Below, piece by piece: positions 44,390-55,165 of a DNA stretch of 64,000 nt; position 1 is the first letter of the stretch, and the number at the start of each line of letters is the position of its first letter. A program made the position numbers and the translations under genes. The stretch spans positions 61,155,027 through 61,219,026 of the forward strand of contig CM056378.1 in NCBI GenBank assembly GCA_029718625.1, given 5' to 3'. The notes below the pieces were generated by a model. That model had not been told where the DNA came from. It was given only the letters and a program-made list of their open reading frames with translations, and searched no databases. The stretch comes from Synaphobranchus kaupii. Taxonomy: Eukaryota; Chordata; Actinopteri; Anguilliformes; Synaphobranchidae.

Positions 44390-45568
44390 GCCCCCTGCTT
44401 GACCCCTGCTCCCAAATCTGGAACATGGACTGAAGTAAAAAGAGCTGTTCTGGGTTATAGTGCAGTTATCCAGGTAACTCAGTAATCCTGCTTTGTGGAA
44501 TACCCACCTGGACACTGTATTACACTAGGTATAAATGGGCTACGTTGCCTATGAACCAAGAGACCATGTAGCTAAAATAGCCTACAGAATTACCTGGATG
44601 TTCTGGGAGGTTACAGCTGTTGCATCTAGCGTTAGCTACGTTATGCCATAAGAGAGAATGCTGATTAACTAGCTAACGTTACACTAAAGTAACATTAACT
44701 AGTTTTATTTTAACTGAGCTGCTAGCCTGGGAGACCAGTCACCTTTAGAGAGCACAGCTCTCCCGTATTTGCAGGGATGAGGAAGGACTAGCCAAAATCA
44801 TGGCTCTGGCTACAAATGTTAAGGTGACTGTTCAATTGTATCTGACATGTGGATATGTGGGCTATTATATTATGAAGAAATATTAACTTTTGGTTAAATT
44901 TTAGTTAAATAGCCTAATCAATCATGAAATGAAACATGTAAACATACATGTTCATTGGCGTTTTTAGTTCAGCCTGTCAACCATCAAGCAATAAAAAAAT
45001 AAATGAAAATAAACGACATGTAGGCCTAAACATTATAAAAAGGTTCATGTTTTATGTTACAGTTCTCGGAGGACAGTCGGCAACACAAGTTTTATTTTAC
45101 CGGCCGCTGAGAAAGATAGGCTGGGGAAAAGCCGAATGGAGCGGGCTAGCTACAGTGCGTTGTGTAACGTCATTAGTTAACGTTAGAAGTTGAACAGTAG
45201 CGATAACTTGTATGTTCATTTCATTGCAGTTGTTGAGATGGATCAACAATTAATGGCACAAAATAGACTTACATAACGTATGCTTAAGAAATCCGCAATT
45301 TACTTTTTTTTTGGAGTGGTTGCCTAACTAGGGAGAATCAGTGACTCACTGGTTGCCCAAGGCTACCGTTCATGTCTACCCCTGCTCCCAAATCTGGAAC
45401 ATAGACTGAAGTAACTGTGCAGTTAAACAGCTAACTCCTGCTTGGTGAAATACCCGATCGGGTATTTCACAGCGGTTCTGTGTACAGTTCACGTTAAGGT
45501 TATTTTTTCTACAGTCTAGACTACGGAAAATTACAGCTGTTCCAGCTAGCGTTATGCCAAAAGAGCGA
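44390..45568. repeat. diverged direct duplication
   Basis: CCTGCTCCCAAATCTGGAAC with GACTGAAGTAA occurs at 44405 and 45387, and TTACAGCTGTTGCATCTAGC / TTACAGCTGTTCCAGCTAGC occurs at 44611 and 45531. GAAATACCC-type words lie between. The copies are in the same orientation, about 0.95 kb apart. No gene. Confidence 0.6.
45445..45470. repeat. 26-bp perfect palindrome
   Basis: GTGAAATACCCGA followed by TCGGGTATTTCAC forms a perfect inverted repeat with no spacer. Confidence 0.95.
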
Positions 45569-45569
45569 A

Positions 45570-45945
45570 CTTGAATGGTTTCTTCTCCTGACTTATTTTT
45601 CCATATAGTTCAATTGGAAAATTTGTCAGGAGAAACAACCCTTAAAGTGATGCATCCATATCTACTGCATATCTGGCAGCAGAGTGATGGTTTGAGGCTT
45701 GTTTGATACCTCAGACCCTTGATGACTTAATGCCATTTTACCAACCATGTATTCCATACTGTTCCAGCATAATTTACAGCTAAATCTAGTCCCACCCCCC
45801 AATTCCCATAGAGATCCATTCAAATGCGTTATAGTATCACTTGTAAGAGTACCTGAAAATAAGATATCAAGAGTCTTTTGATGTTGTTGGGTCACAGACA
45901 TCAGGAAGTCATGGCATGCAAAGATATGTGACCAAATATTAAAAA
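45570..45945 (-). mobile_element. partial foldback-family element
   Basis: Begins in the central hairpin (TTCTTCTCCTGACTTATTTT) and follows the right arm of the 2790-3973 element through CCACCCCCCAATTCCCATAG to ATCAGGAAGTCATGGCATGC, then loses similarity before the terminal repeat. The outer end is missing. Confidence 0.8.
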
Positions 45946-45954
45946 TGATTACTT

Positions 45955-46187
45955 TATTCAATATATAAATGCAGGGGTACCAATAATTGTGGCCAATGTG
46001 GTTTTGTTAAAAATAATTATTTCTTGATGAGGGATTTTTTTTTCCTCATAATAAATTAACGTCAATTAAAGGTTGGATTTTTCTCATTTTTTCAGTGTGA
46101 GATTAAGCTAATTCACCAAACTGAGAATTTTTTATAACCCTTTTTACTCATTTTTACCAGGGGTACCAACAAATCTGAGCACGTCTG
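45955..46187 (+). mobile_element. right-end fragment of another Tc1-like family
   Basis: Contains GGGGTACCAATAATTGTGGC and ends GTACCAACAAATCTGAGCAC then GTCTG before TA, typical of fish Tc1 elements with CAGACGTGCTC ends. The left end and the transposase are absent. It abuts the foldback fragment. Confidence 0.65.
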
Positions 46188-46348
46188 TATTCGACATTTA
46201 AGAATATAAAAGCAATATGACATACAGCTGTGCAATGATACACATTCTACACAAATCAAAAGAATATTTCCTGTTTAACATTGAAAAACAATGTATATCT
46301 ATGGGAATTTTTGTGAATGTAGTCCATTGACTCAAGTGGCTAACTTAT

Positions 46349-47160
46349 GCGTTGGTAGACCAGGTACATCAGAATGCTGTAGGTTGCGATGGGAGGCAGT
46401 AGTTATACCAGACAACAGCGGAATGACCAAACCAGAGACCATGGTGTGAGACTAAAACCTCTCCCTTCTCTTTAATTTGAAGCAATAATCAATTTTTCTA
46501 TAAAAAAATAAAGTGTATTATTACACTGTAATATCTCAGTAATTTTGTTATTTATTTTTAGTCTCCTATTTTTGAATTTCCTATTTCCTAATATCTCTAT
46601 CATCCATCAGTCTCTAGTTGCGTTGGTAGACCAGGTACATCAGAATGCTGTAGGTTGCGATGGGAGGCAGTAGTTATACCAGACAACAGCAGAATGACCA
46701 AACCAGAGACCATGGTGTGAGACTAAAACCTCTCCCTTCTCTTTATTTTTTTATAGAAAAATTGATTATTGCTTCAAATTAAAGAGAAGGGAGAGGTTTT
46801 AGTCTCACACCATGGTCTCTGGTTTGGTCATTCTGCTGTTGTCTGGTATAACTACTGCCTCCCATCGCAACCTACAGCATTCTGATGTACCTGGTCTACC
46901 AACGCAACTAGAGACTGATGGATGATAGAGATATTAGGAAATAGGAAATTCAAAAATAGGAGACTAAAAATAAGTAACAAAATTACTGAGATATTACAGT
47001 GTAATAATACACTTTATTTTTTTATAGAAAAATTGATTATTGCTTCAAATTAAAGTGTATTATTACGCTGTAATATCTCAGTAATTTTGTTACTTATTTT
47101 TAGTCTCCTATTTTTGAATTTCCTATTTCCTAATATCTCTATCATCCATCAGTCTCTAGT
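46349..47160. repeat. complex array of direct and inverted copies
   Basis: Three blocks can be followed: P (GCGTTGGTAGACCAGGTACA...CTCTCCCTTCTC), Q (about 40 bp, TTGAAGCAATAATCAATTTT) and R (GTATTATTACACTGTAATAT...CATCAGTCTCTAGT). Their order is P Q R P q p r q R, lower case meaning inverted. P q p and r q R are therefore adjacent hairpins with Q as the loop. Copies are almost identical. Confidence 0.85.
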
Positions 47161-48302
47161 GTAAAGGTACACTATCCAAAGCAAACAGTTGAAAAATTGT
47201 CTTGCAGCAAAGCTACTAAGATGCCATCTTACATTACCCATGTGCCCCACCGGCTATTGTTTATCCAAATAAAATTAGCAGAAAATTAAGTTACCATCAA
47301 ATTAAAAATACCATTATATTCTAAATAACTCAATGCATTCAGTATACATTTGCATTTTCATTTGACCTTTAACTGAAATATGGCTCCTACAAATATGTTT
47401 TTAGCTATAGCAGCCTTAATAACCATGTCATGCTGTGTCAGAATCAGCACCCTTCCATAGCCTACTATTCAGTAGGCAGGACGAGAAAGTTAAGTAGGAA
47501 AAAAAAAAATTCAAAATGTAGTATACTTAAAACCCCCGTATGATATACAGTGAGAACCATAATTCATTGGACAGTGACACATTTTTCTGTAGAGCTGTTT
47601 CGCAGCACCACAAACTTATTCGCTCTGACCCTGCAACACATGCGCTCAGCACTGACACCGCTGGCTCGGGGTGTATTTTAGGAATCGCTAGTTTGTATTG
47701 AAATTAGCTAAGATACTGTGTCTGGCTATGGGTGGAATTTTGCTGAGCCTGCTAGGAAAACGCAGCTTAACCCAACTGCACTCAATTCTCTCTAAATGGC
47801 GGTTTTGGCGGTACCAATGCGAGTGCACTCAGTGCGTGAGCAGCAACATTTTTTGCATTCATTTTACCGTAAATACAGTTTCTGGAGTTCAAAGAGCCCA
47901 TGTAGGCTTTGGTTGTAAAGTACCAGTAGGGTTGTGTTTAGGAGTTAGGTTTTAAAAATCAAAGGTCCTTGAAGCTTTTTTAATATTTGAATATTACACC
48001 ATTTAGGCTATTTTGATCGCGCACAAATAGAAAAATAAATTAACAACACTCTAAAACAGAAATAAAAAATAAGTGTAGCTACATGTTTAAAAAAAAACGT
48101 ACGAAAACACAATTTGTGTTTTTACATAACAGCAACGTAGACTATTTCAGCCCGAAATGCGATAGGTCACTGTGGAAATGTCGACTGTACGGGACTTTGG
48201 CGAAACGTAACAAGATAAACTCTACAGGGTTAATCATAACACAGTGGTAGCCTACCTGCATATAGCCTACAGGTAAGATATTTGGTTCCATTAACATATT
48301 TA
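47161..48302. other. no gene; Tc1-type end at 47548
   Basis: CAGTGAGAACCATAATTCAT then TGGACAGTGACACATTTT after TA (47546-47547) resembles a Tc1/mariner left end; no right partner was found. The frame at 47698-47955 has no recognised motif. Confidence 0.4.
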
Positions 48303-48304
48303 TA

Positions 48305-48823
48305 CACTGCCTGGCCAAAAACAAAGTCGCAGTTGCACCAGTCATGCATAGTGCCCACTGTACAAGCCTCTGGAGGCAGTGTTATGATCTGGGGTTGCTT
48401 CAATTGGTCAGGTCTAGGCTCAGCAACGTTATGCAGCAATAAAATGAAGTCAGCTGAGTACCTAAATGTACTGAAAGACCAGGTTATCCCATCAATGGGC
48501 ATATTCCAGGACGACAATGCCAAGATTCATCAGGCTCAAATTGTGAAAGAGTGGTTCAGGGAACATGAGGAATCATTTTCACACATGAATTGGCCACCAG
48601 AGTCCTGACCTTAACCCCATTGAAAGTCTTTGGGATGTGCTGGAGAAGACTTCACGGAGTGGAGATCTCGGCCAAAAATTAATGCAAGTCTGGACGGAAA
48701 TAAATGTTGTGACGTTGCATAAGGTTGTCGAAACAATGCAACGACGAATGCGCGCCATAATCAAAGCTAAAGGCAGTCCAACAAAATATTGCAGTGTGCG
48801 ACTTTTTTTTTGGCCGGGCAGTG
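48305..48823 (+). mobile_element. Tc1-like deletion derivative, copy A
   Basis: Ends CACTGCCTGGCCAAAAACAA and inverse (TTTTTTTTTGGCCGGGCAGTG), flanked by TA (48303-48304, 48824-48825). It keeps only the C-terminal half of a transposase. 519 bp. Confidence 0.88.
48345..48799 (+). pseudogene. Tc1-like transposase C-terminal half, frameshifted
   Basis: [20 protein letters not shown] through [20 protein letters not shown] (second Asp) to MNWPPES and a stop. One base is missing there; in the next frame [15 protein letters not shown] (catalytic Glu) continues to AKGSPTKY. The DNA-binding region and first Asp are deleted. The same frameshift occurs in the copy at 54631. Confidence 0.85.
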
Positions 48824-48825
48824 TA

Positions 48826-49696
48826 GCTACGAGAGATTTTGGAGGAAAAAAATGAGGTGTCTTCTAAACCGAAAGTGCATCAGGTACCCTACTGTATAGT
48901 AGCCTACAGTAAGTAACGGAAAACGCCAAATGCGTAGGCTATTTGTACAACGTTTAAAAAAAATATTGTTTCTCGCTATATCTGAACATTATTTTCTTGT
49001 AAACGGTGCATTTTACAGTCTGTGGCTGTGGCAAGACGAGGGTCGTAAGCGCTTTGGGCTATTAACAGCAACCTCTTATTTTATTGCACTGTAGTATCAA
49101 TCCTGGGGTTTTCTTAAAGCTGTAGCCTAGTTTATAATTTAAGACAAGCATGAATAGGCTACTGTAATTGGGACTGATAAGTCTAACACTATAGTTGTGG
49201 GGCGCCAACGTGGATCAGGTTAAAGCTTTTACCTTTTCAGAAGTTAGAGCTTCAAAGGCAGCCTAATTCAAAATTGGAGCGTGTTCCATCCAACTCGCTG
49301 CCCACGCTATGTCTTTCTACCGAGTCGCACTCTGCCACAGAATAGCTGAGCCGCATTTCTATAGGCTACAGTCTAGGTTCTATGCTACTTCTACTCATCT
49401 CCTAGTACTGACATATTGAAGGCGACTAGTACAATATCGCCATCCGCTGACTGAAAGACCATATTGCACCCAAAATATTAATTTAAATTCATTTGGATAT
49501 GATTTTATTTGGTCATCGCGATTTCCCTTTGGCGGTCCGTGAAATCATTTTGGCGGCCGCCAAATAATTTACTAGCCTATGTAGGAAAAACCCTGAGCTG
49601 TATATTTTGTAAATATTACACATTATGCAAACAAAACAATAAAAACCGAGGTGGTCCAAGTTATTCATTCTGCGGTTGAAGTTTTTGAAACATATT
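48826..49696. other. no gene seen
   Basis: Unremarkable AT-rich sequence with short frames only. Confidence 0.45.
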
Positions 49697-49711
49697 AAAA
49701 GTAGCCTACCT

Positions 49712-50103
49712 GGGGCCGTCGCGTGGTACAACGGTAAGAGCGCCGACTTTCAGTCGGTGCAGTTGTGCTCTGAGGATCGGGGTTCGCGCCCCGGTCCTGC
49801 CAGATCCGAGCATGGCCGGCGCCCTGTGGGAGCAGCAATTGGCAGCTGCTTCCGGGTGGGGGGAGGGGCTCGGAGAGAATCGCTGCACGCATAGTTGCGG
49901 CCCTGGGCGAGCTGGATTCACGGTCAGGAGCTCGAGGAGTCGCGCCCTGTAGAGGACGTGGCGACCTCATTCCTACTACCGGCTGACAGGGTTGTGTAGC
50001 GGTGGTTCTCTAGCGGTTGCTACACGGGGGGAAATTGAATTAGAATAGGGGTTCAATTGGCTACTAAATTGGGAGAAAAATGGGGAAAAATCAGAAAGAA
50101 AAA
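49712..50103 (+). mobile_element. tRNA-derived SINE with target duplications
   Basis: The head has GTGGTACAACGGTAAGAGCG (A box), CCGACTTTCAGTCGG (anticodon-arm-like) and GGTTCGCGCCCCGG (B box), so it derives from a tRNA. The body ends ACTAAATTGGGAGAAAAATG and an A-rich tail. Identical AAAAGTAGCCTACCT flanks (49697-49711, 50104-50118) prove insertion by target-primed reverse transcription. Internal frames on both strands are not genes. Confidence 0.88.
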
Positions 50104-50118
50104 AAAAGTAGCCTACCT

Positions 50119-52399
50119 ATAAAATCTCTTCACATCCTTAAATAAATTGCGACCATCATTTCATGTCACTTAACTTTGACTCCTTTCAACTTGGAAGTTC
50201 AACATAACCGCTGCATTAGTAATAAATAACTGTACTCACGTTTACTTCTTCATGCACAAAATGGAGAATGCGAGGGCAGTGAATAGGCTTGTTTGCTTGA
50301 ACATGCAGGACAGCAGTCGTGTAGGCTAATTGCACTAAATTATCCGCAGGTGGATTTCTCTGCATTCAGGTTTGGGGTGTAGACGAGATGGAGCTTTGTC
50401 AACTAATTGTTTTCATTAGCATCTTAATGAGCAACTCCAATTGCATAATTATTATTATTTTTCCTCTCAATTGGATAATTATTCACTTGATTGTGCTGTT
50501 TGAGTGCCTACAGAGCCCCACTGGAGGATAACAGTTGAATTACGGGTTTAAATCCCTGCGAGTCATGTGGTTAAGATAAACTGGTGGCCCCGGTGATAGG
50601 TCATGGCCAATTTCGTAAATTCCAGCCCTGGACCAGGTATATAGTATTTCAGGATTGTATTGAGCCATTAATTAGAAAAACATAAACACACACAAGTTTA
50701 TAGTGGCCCCCGTGGACTGAGTGGTGACCTCACGGAGTGGTCATCTCACAAATGTTATTCTCAGTTTTGTTCAAATTGGATGAACGGTCAATGAGTTATG
50801 TAAGCAATAATCAACGACGAGGTGTGCGTTACACGGTTTTAACCGCACGACGTTGAGGCGAAGAACCACCCGACGCGAAGCGGAGTGCGGTTAAAACCGT
50901 GTAACGCACACCTCGGAGTTGATTATTGCGCTTATACCATGGTTACCAACAATGATTATATAGTTACTTTCATATTTATAGATTTTTATCGATTTAATCA
51001 GCTGAAATTTAAATATACTTCCGCAGCTCTTTGGGCTTGTTGTTTTTGCGTTGTCATGCAAAACAGCTGGTTGGTAGTTCTAATTGAACAGAAAACATCT
51101 CGTTGCTAATTCTATTTCTCGTTACTAGTTCTATTTAAGTGCGTTGCTATGCAAACCCTCTCGTCGTTAGTTCTGAAAATAATTGATTCTATCGGGGGAA
51201 AAAATAGTTCCTTCTCGGTTATAACATACAATTGGCACCAATTTTGGTTATTTTTGTCATGACATTATTTAAGAAAATTGTATGAAACCATAACTCAATC
51301 AGATTCAACATTACCTCCCTCTCTCTGTCTTGCTTTTTAAAAATGGTTTGGTCACGCAGTGTGTAGCAGATTCGCATCATGATGTCCTATGGGACCATCT
51401 AAAAAATACTACGGAGTTTGTTAGATGTAACTTATCGAAGAATTTTCGCTGGATAAAAAGTTTTCTACATATAGCCTATAGGCTACAGATTAACATGCTT
51501 TGTGAAGTAGCCTAGCTTGCATTCACAAGCAGTCAGCGTGTTGCCGACGTCAATTTACATGCAAATTCCTACTATGATAAATTTGTGTTTCCAACTGAAT
51601 AAATAATGCACTTCTAACCACAAAAATGTTTTGCTATATTGAAGTAGTTGTAACTAAGATATCTGCCGAATACAAACTTTTTTTAATCTGTAGATTAATG
51701 TTGTTTACCGATTTTTATAAATCAGATGTATGCTGTTGCTACGGCAATGTTAACTTCTACCTTAGTTAGAGACGGATTTATGGCTCGCAGTAAAAAAATA
51801 AAATAAATAGATTAGGCTACGCATTGCACATAAACACCATGCGCTTTGCTAACTCCGTGATAATGTAACTGGCTAGCTATATAGTTACCTCGCCACGTAT
51901 TGCATTTGCATTATCTTAAAAACAATGACAAAAGTTTATCCTAGCCAAAGTTAGCCCATTTGCAGCATACCTACGAGGCGAAGTAGCCGTCTGTCGTAGG
52001 CTACAGTAACGTTAGTCACTGAGGAAAATAAAGTAGGTAGGCTACATTCGTTTACTTTATTAATTCACTTTATTTATTCCACTTATTTTCTAGAACGTCT
52101 TGGACTCTGAATTGACCGGTCATGTTTGCCATTCCCAGGTTGCGTCGTACTAGCTGGCCAGGCAGGCAGCGCATTCATTTAGAACTGTGATTAAACTTGT
52201 GACCCAGATGACTGACCGGTTATACAGAATAACGACCAGTCATTGACCAATCAGAATCGAGTATTCAGCCAAGCCATGGTATAAGGCCATTTATTTGATA
52301 GACCACACCCAATCTCACATTGAGTGTCTCACAGTTCCCGTAGTTATTGTCCGATACACCTGGATTATAGTTAGCAAGTATAATTAGGTACACTAATGA
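50119..52399. other. no gene; strong palindrome and inverted TTATACCATGG pair
   Basis: 50812-50925 contains AGGTGTGCGTTACACGGTTT then TAACCGCAC, mirrored exactly by GTGCGGTTAAAACCGTGTAA then CGCACACCT around a 35-bp loop. CTTATACCATGGTT near 50933 is answered by AGCCATGGTATAAG near 52272, possibly the ends of a larger MITE. No coding exon. Confidence 0.5.
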
Positions 52400-52720
52400 T
52401 ATGTTCCAAGTCTGGTCTAAATTGGTCAAGAATACTCATAGCAAGGGAATACTCATTGCAAATTTGGTGTGAATTGCACAAAGGATGTGGGAGATATTAC
52501 ATTAAAACTTTGAATAAATAGATATTTTTATTATAGCGCCACCATGAGGCTGATTGAGGTGAGATTTTAAACACTTTTCATTTCATACATTTATGATGAG
52601 TGTGCCAAGTTTCAAATCTCTAAGATGTACCATCCCACGGGAAATTTAGCAAATACGCAGAGAAAATAAATATAGCTGCAAGCAGCGATACACAGGGTCC
52701 AAGCACACCCAGACAATAAT
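52400..52720. repeat. dispersed fish repeat
   Basis: TTATAGCGCCACCATGAGGC, GAGTGTGCCAAGTTTCAAAT and ATAGCTGCAAGCAGCGATAC followed by GGGTCCAAGCAC are, from memory, abundant teleost repeat phrases. No TIR or TSD could be fixed. Confidence 0.45.
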
Positions 52721-54628
52721 AAGCCACTTGGCAAACATTGCAAATGACCCAAATTTCAAATTATGTGGTCATTTGTTTCATGAGTTGTGGACATTTCCAC
52801 ATTTTACCCTGCAATAGGGCCACCTATTGAAGAAACAAAACGATATTTTAAACATGTCCTTTTATTGGTATAGCAAATACATACCTAAAGTTTCGTGATG
52901 ATCAGACATTGTGTTCAAAATTTGTATTTTGGTGATGGACCACACCCACACTGATATATATTGAGCAACACATAAACTGTAGCTACCAAGACTGGGCAGC
53001 CTGCTTGCCAGAAAATAGCTTAGCCTATACCATTGATTTAAAACTTGGTTCGTAACCAGCTAACTTGTTAAACTTTTCCTGAATTCATTAGGCTACGTAG
53101 AGAAAGCAGTCGCACCTTTAATCATTTTTAGTGTCCAGTCTGTCCAGCTCTCATTTGTGTTCATTGGTAGATGTTTAAATTGGATAGCTAATTTATGACA
53201 AAAAACTAAGTTTTAAGTGAGATGTTTGTTTTGGTTAAAAGCCGCAAAAGTCAGGAAATTCAAATGAGCACCACCAAAACAAACATGTCTCTCGGTACAA
53301 CAGGTATTTCCAGTACTGAGCTCTGCATCCGGGCCTAACCGTTTGAATCTGGGTAACTGACTGACTGACTGACTGACTGGCTAGCTGGCTGCCTGATCCA
53401 CCGATGTTGAAAGTACATGTGTAAATTTCAAGTAATTACGGTAAGGAGTCTGTCTAACTTCCCGTCCCCTTTTACTAGTACAAGTTGTCGCACCCAAAAA
53501 TTATGAATGAACAACTGTGGATATGTTTAAAGATACAGGTCAATTGGCTGAAATGTATAATCTTTCTTGTAGTCGTTATCGCCCAGTCAGTATGGTTTTA
53601 CCAGCGGGAGGGAGACTTTAATGATATTTAAATTTTACTCACAACTTTTTACTTCAGGGAAGTTAGGCCAGATAGCTGCACTCTCTAGAGCCCTGGTATT
53701 CAAATCATGGTCCTCGAGGTGCAGGAACTGCCGGTTTTCCACCCTCCCTTTACCTGGGAGTCCGTGGTGAAGAAGTCAATCAGTAGCACTAATTGTTCAG
53801 TGAATTACCTGGGAGAAAAGAAAACCAGGGCTGGATTTGGATTTGAGGTCCAGATTTGAATATACATGCTCCAGAGGAAGACATCCCCCATGTTTTAAAC
53901 TCAATCAATGTCAGAGGAGCAACAACTAATGAAAAGTAAGCCGAGGTCAAAGATAAATAGCCTACGCAATCTGCAGAGTGATGAATAAATAAACAGCAAT
54001 TCAAAGCATTTAGCCTCCTGGTACGAATGGTACGTAGACAAGTGTTCTGCACAAAGGTACAAACAATGACATGCCTAAATTCTGCACAAAGTCCAAGATA
54101 ACGTGATAGCGTCCGCCCGCCCCGTCCTCTTTAAAAAAAATATTTTTTATATATTTATATATGGTCACCCTATACAGTAGGCTACAAAAGGAACTAGATG
54201 ACTACTCTGATGATAACGACTATAGTAACATAATTTGTATTATAGTACAACAATAAACGACTTGTCGGCACCGCATTGGATTCATGTATGCAGTTTAGAA
54301 GGCAGTGACCCTTGTGACGACATTCTCAACTGAACATTCTAATAATACATTCTAATTACATTTTTGTGATGTTACACTTTTGGGCCAGTTCTAGAATGAT
54401 CACATATTTGTGATGGTATGCGCGAAAGGGTTAAAAGCAGGGGTCGCCATGCCTAAATTTCAAGTAATTACGGTAAAACGGTGGCAGCAAAATAATCATT
54501 CATTAAAACAACCGATCAGACCTAAACCACCCACGTTAAAGACAACGTATGTAGGCTATTTGCGGGTGTCATCAGCTACTGTTGGAATTGATTTGTCCTA
54601 TCTGGACACTGCGGTTCAGTAAACATTC
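52721..54628. other. no gene seen
   Basis: A short (GACT)n run near 53360 is the only repeat noted. Open frames are short and motif-free. Confidence 0.45.
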
Positions 54629-54630
54629 TA

Positions 54631-55163
54631 CATTGCCCGGCCAAAAAAAAAGTTGCACACGCTAATATTTTGTTGGACCGCCTATAGCCTTGATTATGGC
54701 GCGCATTCGTCGTGGCATTGGCATTGTTTCGACACAACATTTATTTCCGTCCAGAGTTGCATTAATTTTTGGCCGAGATCTTGTATTGACGACGGGAGAG
54801 TCAAACCACTCCGTAACGTGTTCTCCAGCACACCCCAAAGACTTTCAATGGGGTTAAGGTCAGGACTCTGGTGGCCAATTCATGTGTGAAAATGATTCCT
54901 CATGCTCCCTGAACTGCTCTTTCACAATTTGAGCCTGATGAATCTTGGCATTGTCTTCCTGGAATATGCCCATTGATGGGATAACCTGGTCATTCAGTAC
55001 ATTCAGGTACTCAGCTGACTTCTTTTTATTGCTGCATAACGTTGCTGAGCCTAGACCTGACCAATTGAAGCAACCCCAGATCTTAACACTACCTCCAGAG
55101 GTTTGTACAGTGGGCACTATGCATGACGGGTGCAACGGTGACTTTTTTTTTGGCCAGGCAGTG
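54631..55163 (-). mobile_element. Tc1-like deletion derivative, copy B
   Basis: Ends CATTGCCCGGCCAAAAAAAA and, inverted, CACTGCCTGGCCAAAAAAAA, flanked by TA (54629-54630, 55164-55165). The minus strand carries the same C-terminal transposase part as copy A (54860-55135), with MNWPPES and the same one-base loss, then [10 protein letters not shown] in the next frame. It has about 27 bp (TTTGACTCTCCCGTCGTC region) that copy A lacks. Confidence 0.88.
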
Positions 55164-55165
55164 TA

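Noticed and set aside
49712..49800. A functional tRNA gene
   Set aside because: The A and B boxes are present but the cloverleaf is imperfect and the unit continues into a SINE body and A-rich tail.
49676..49970. Frames on both strands over the SINE
   Set aside because: They lie in a GC-rich tRNA-derived SINE with target duplications and have no protein features.
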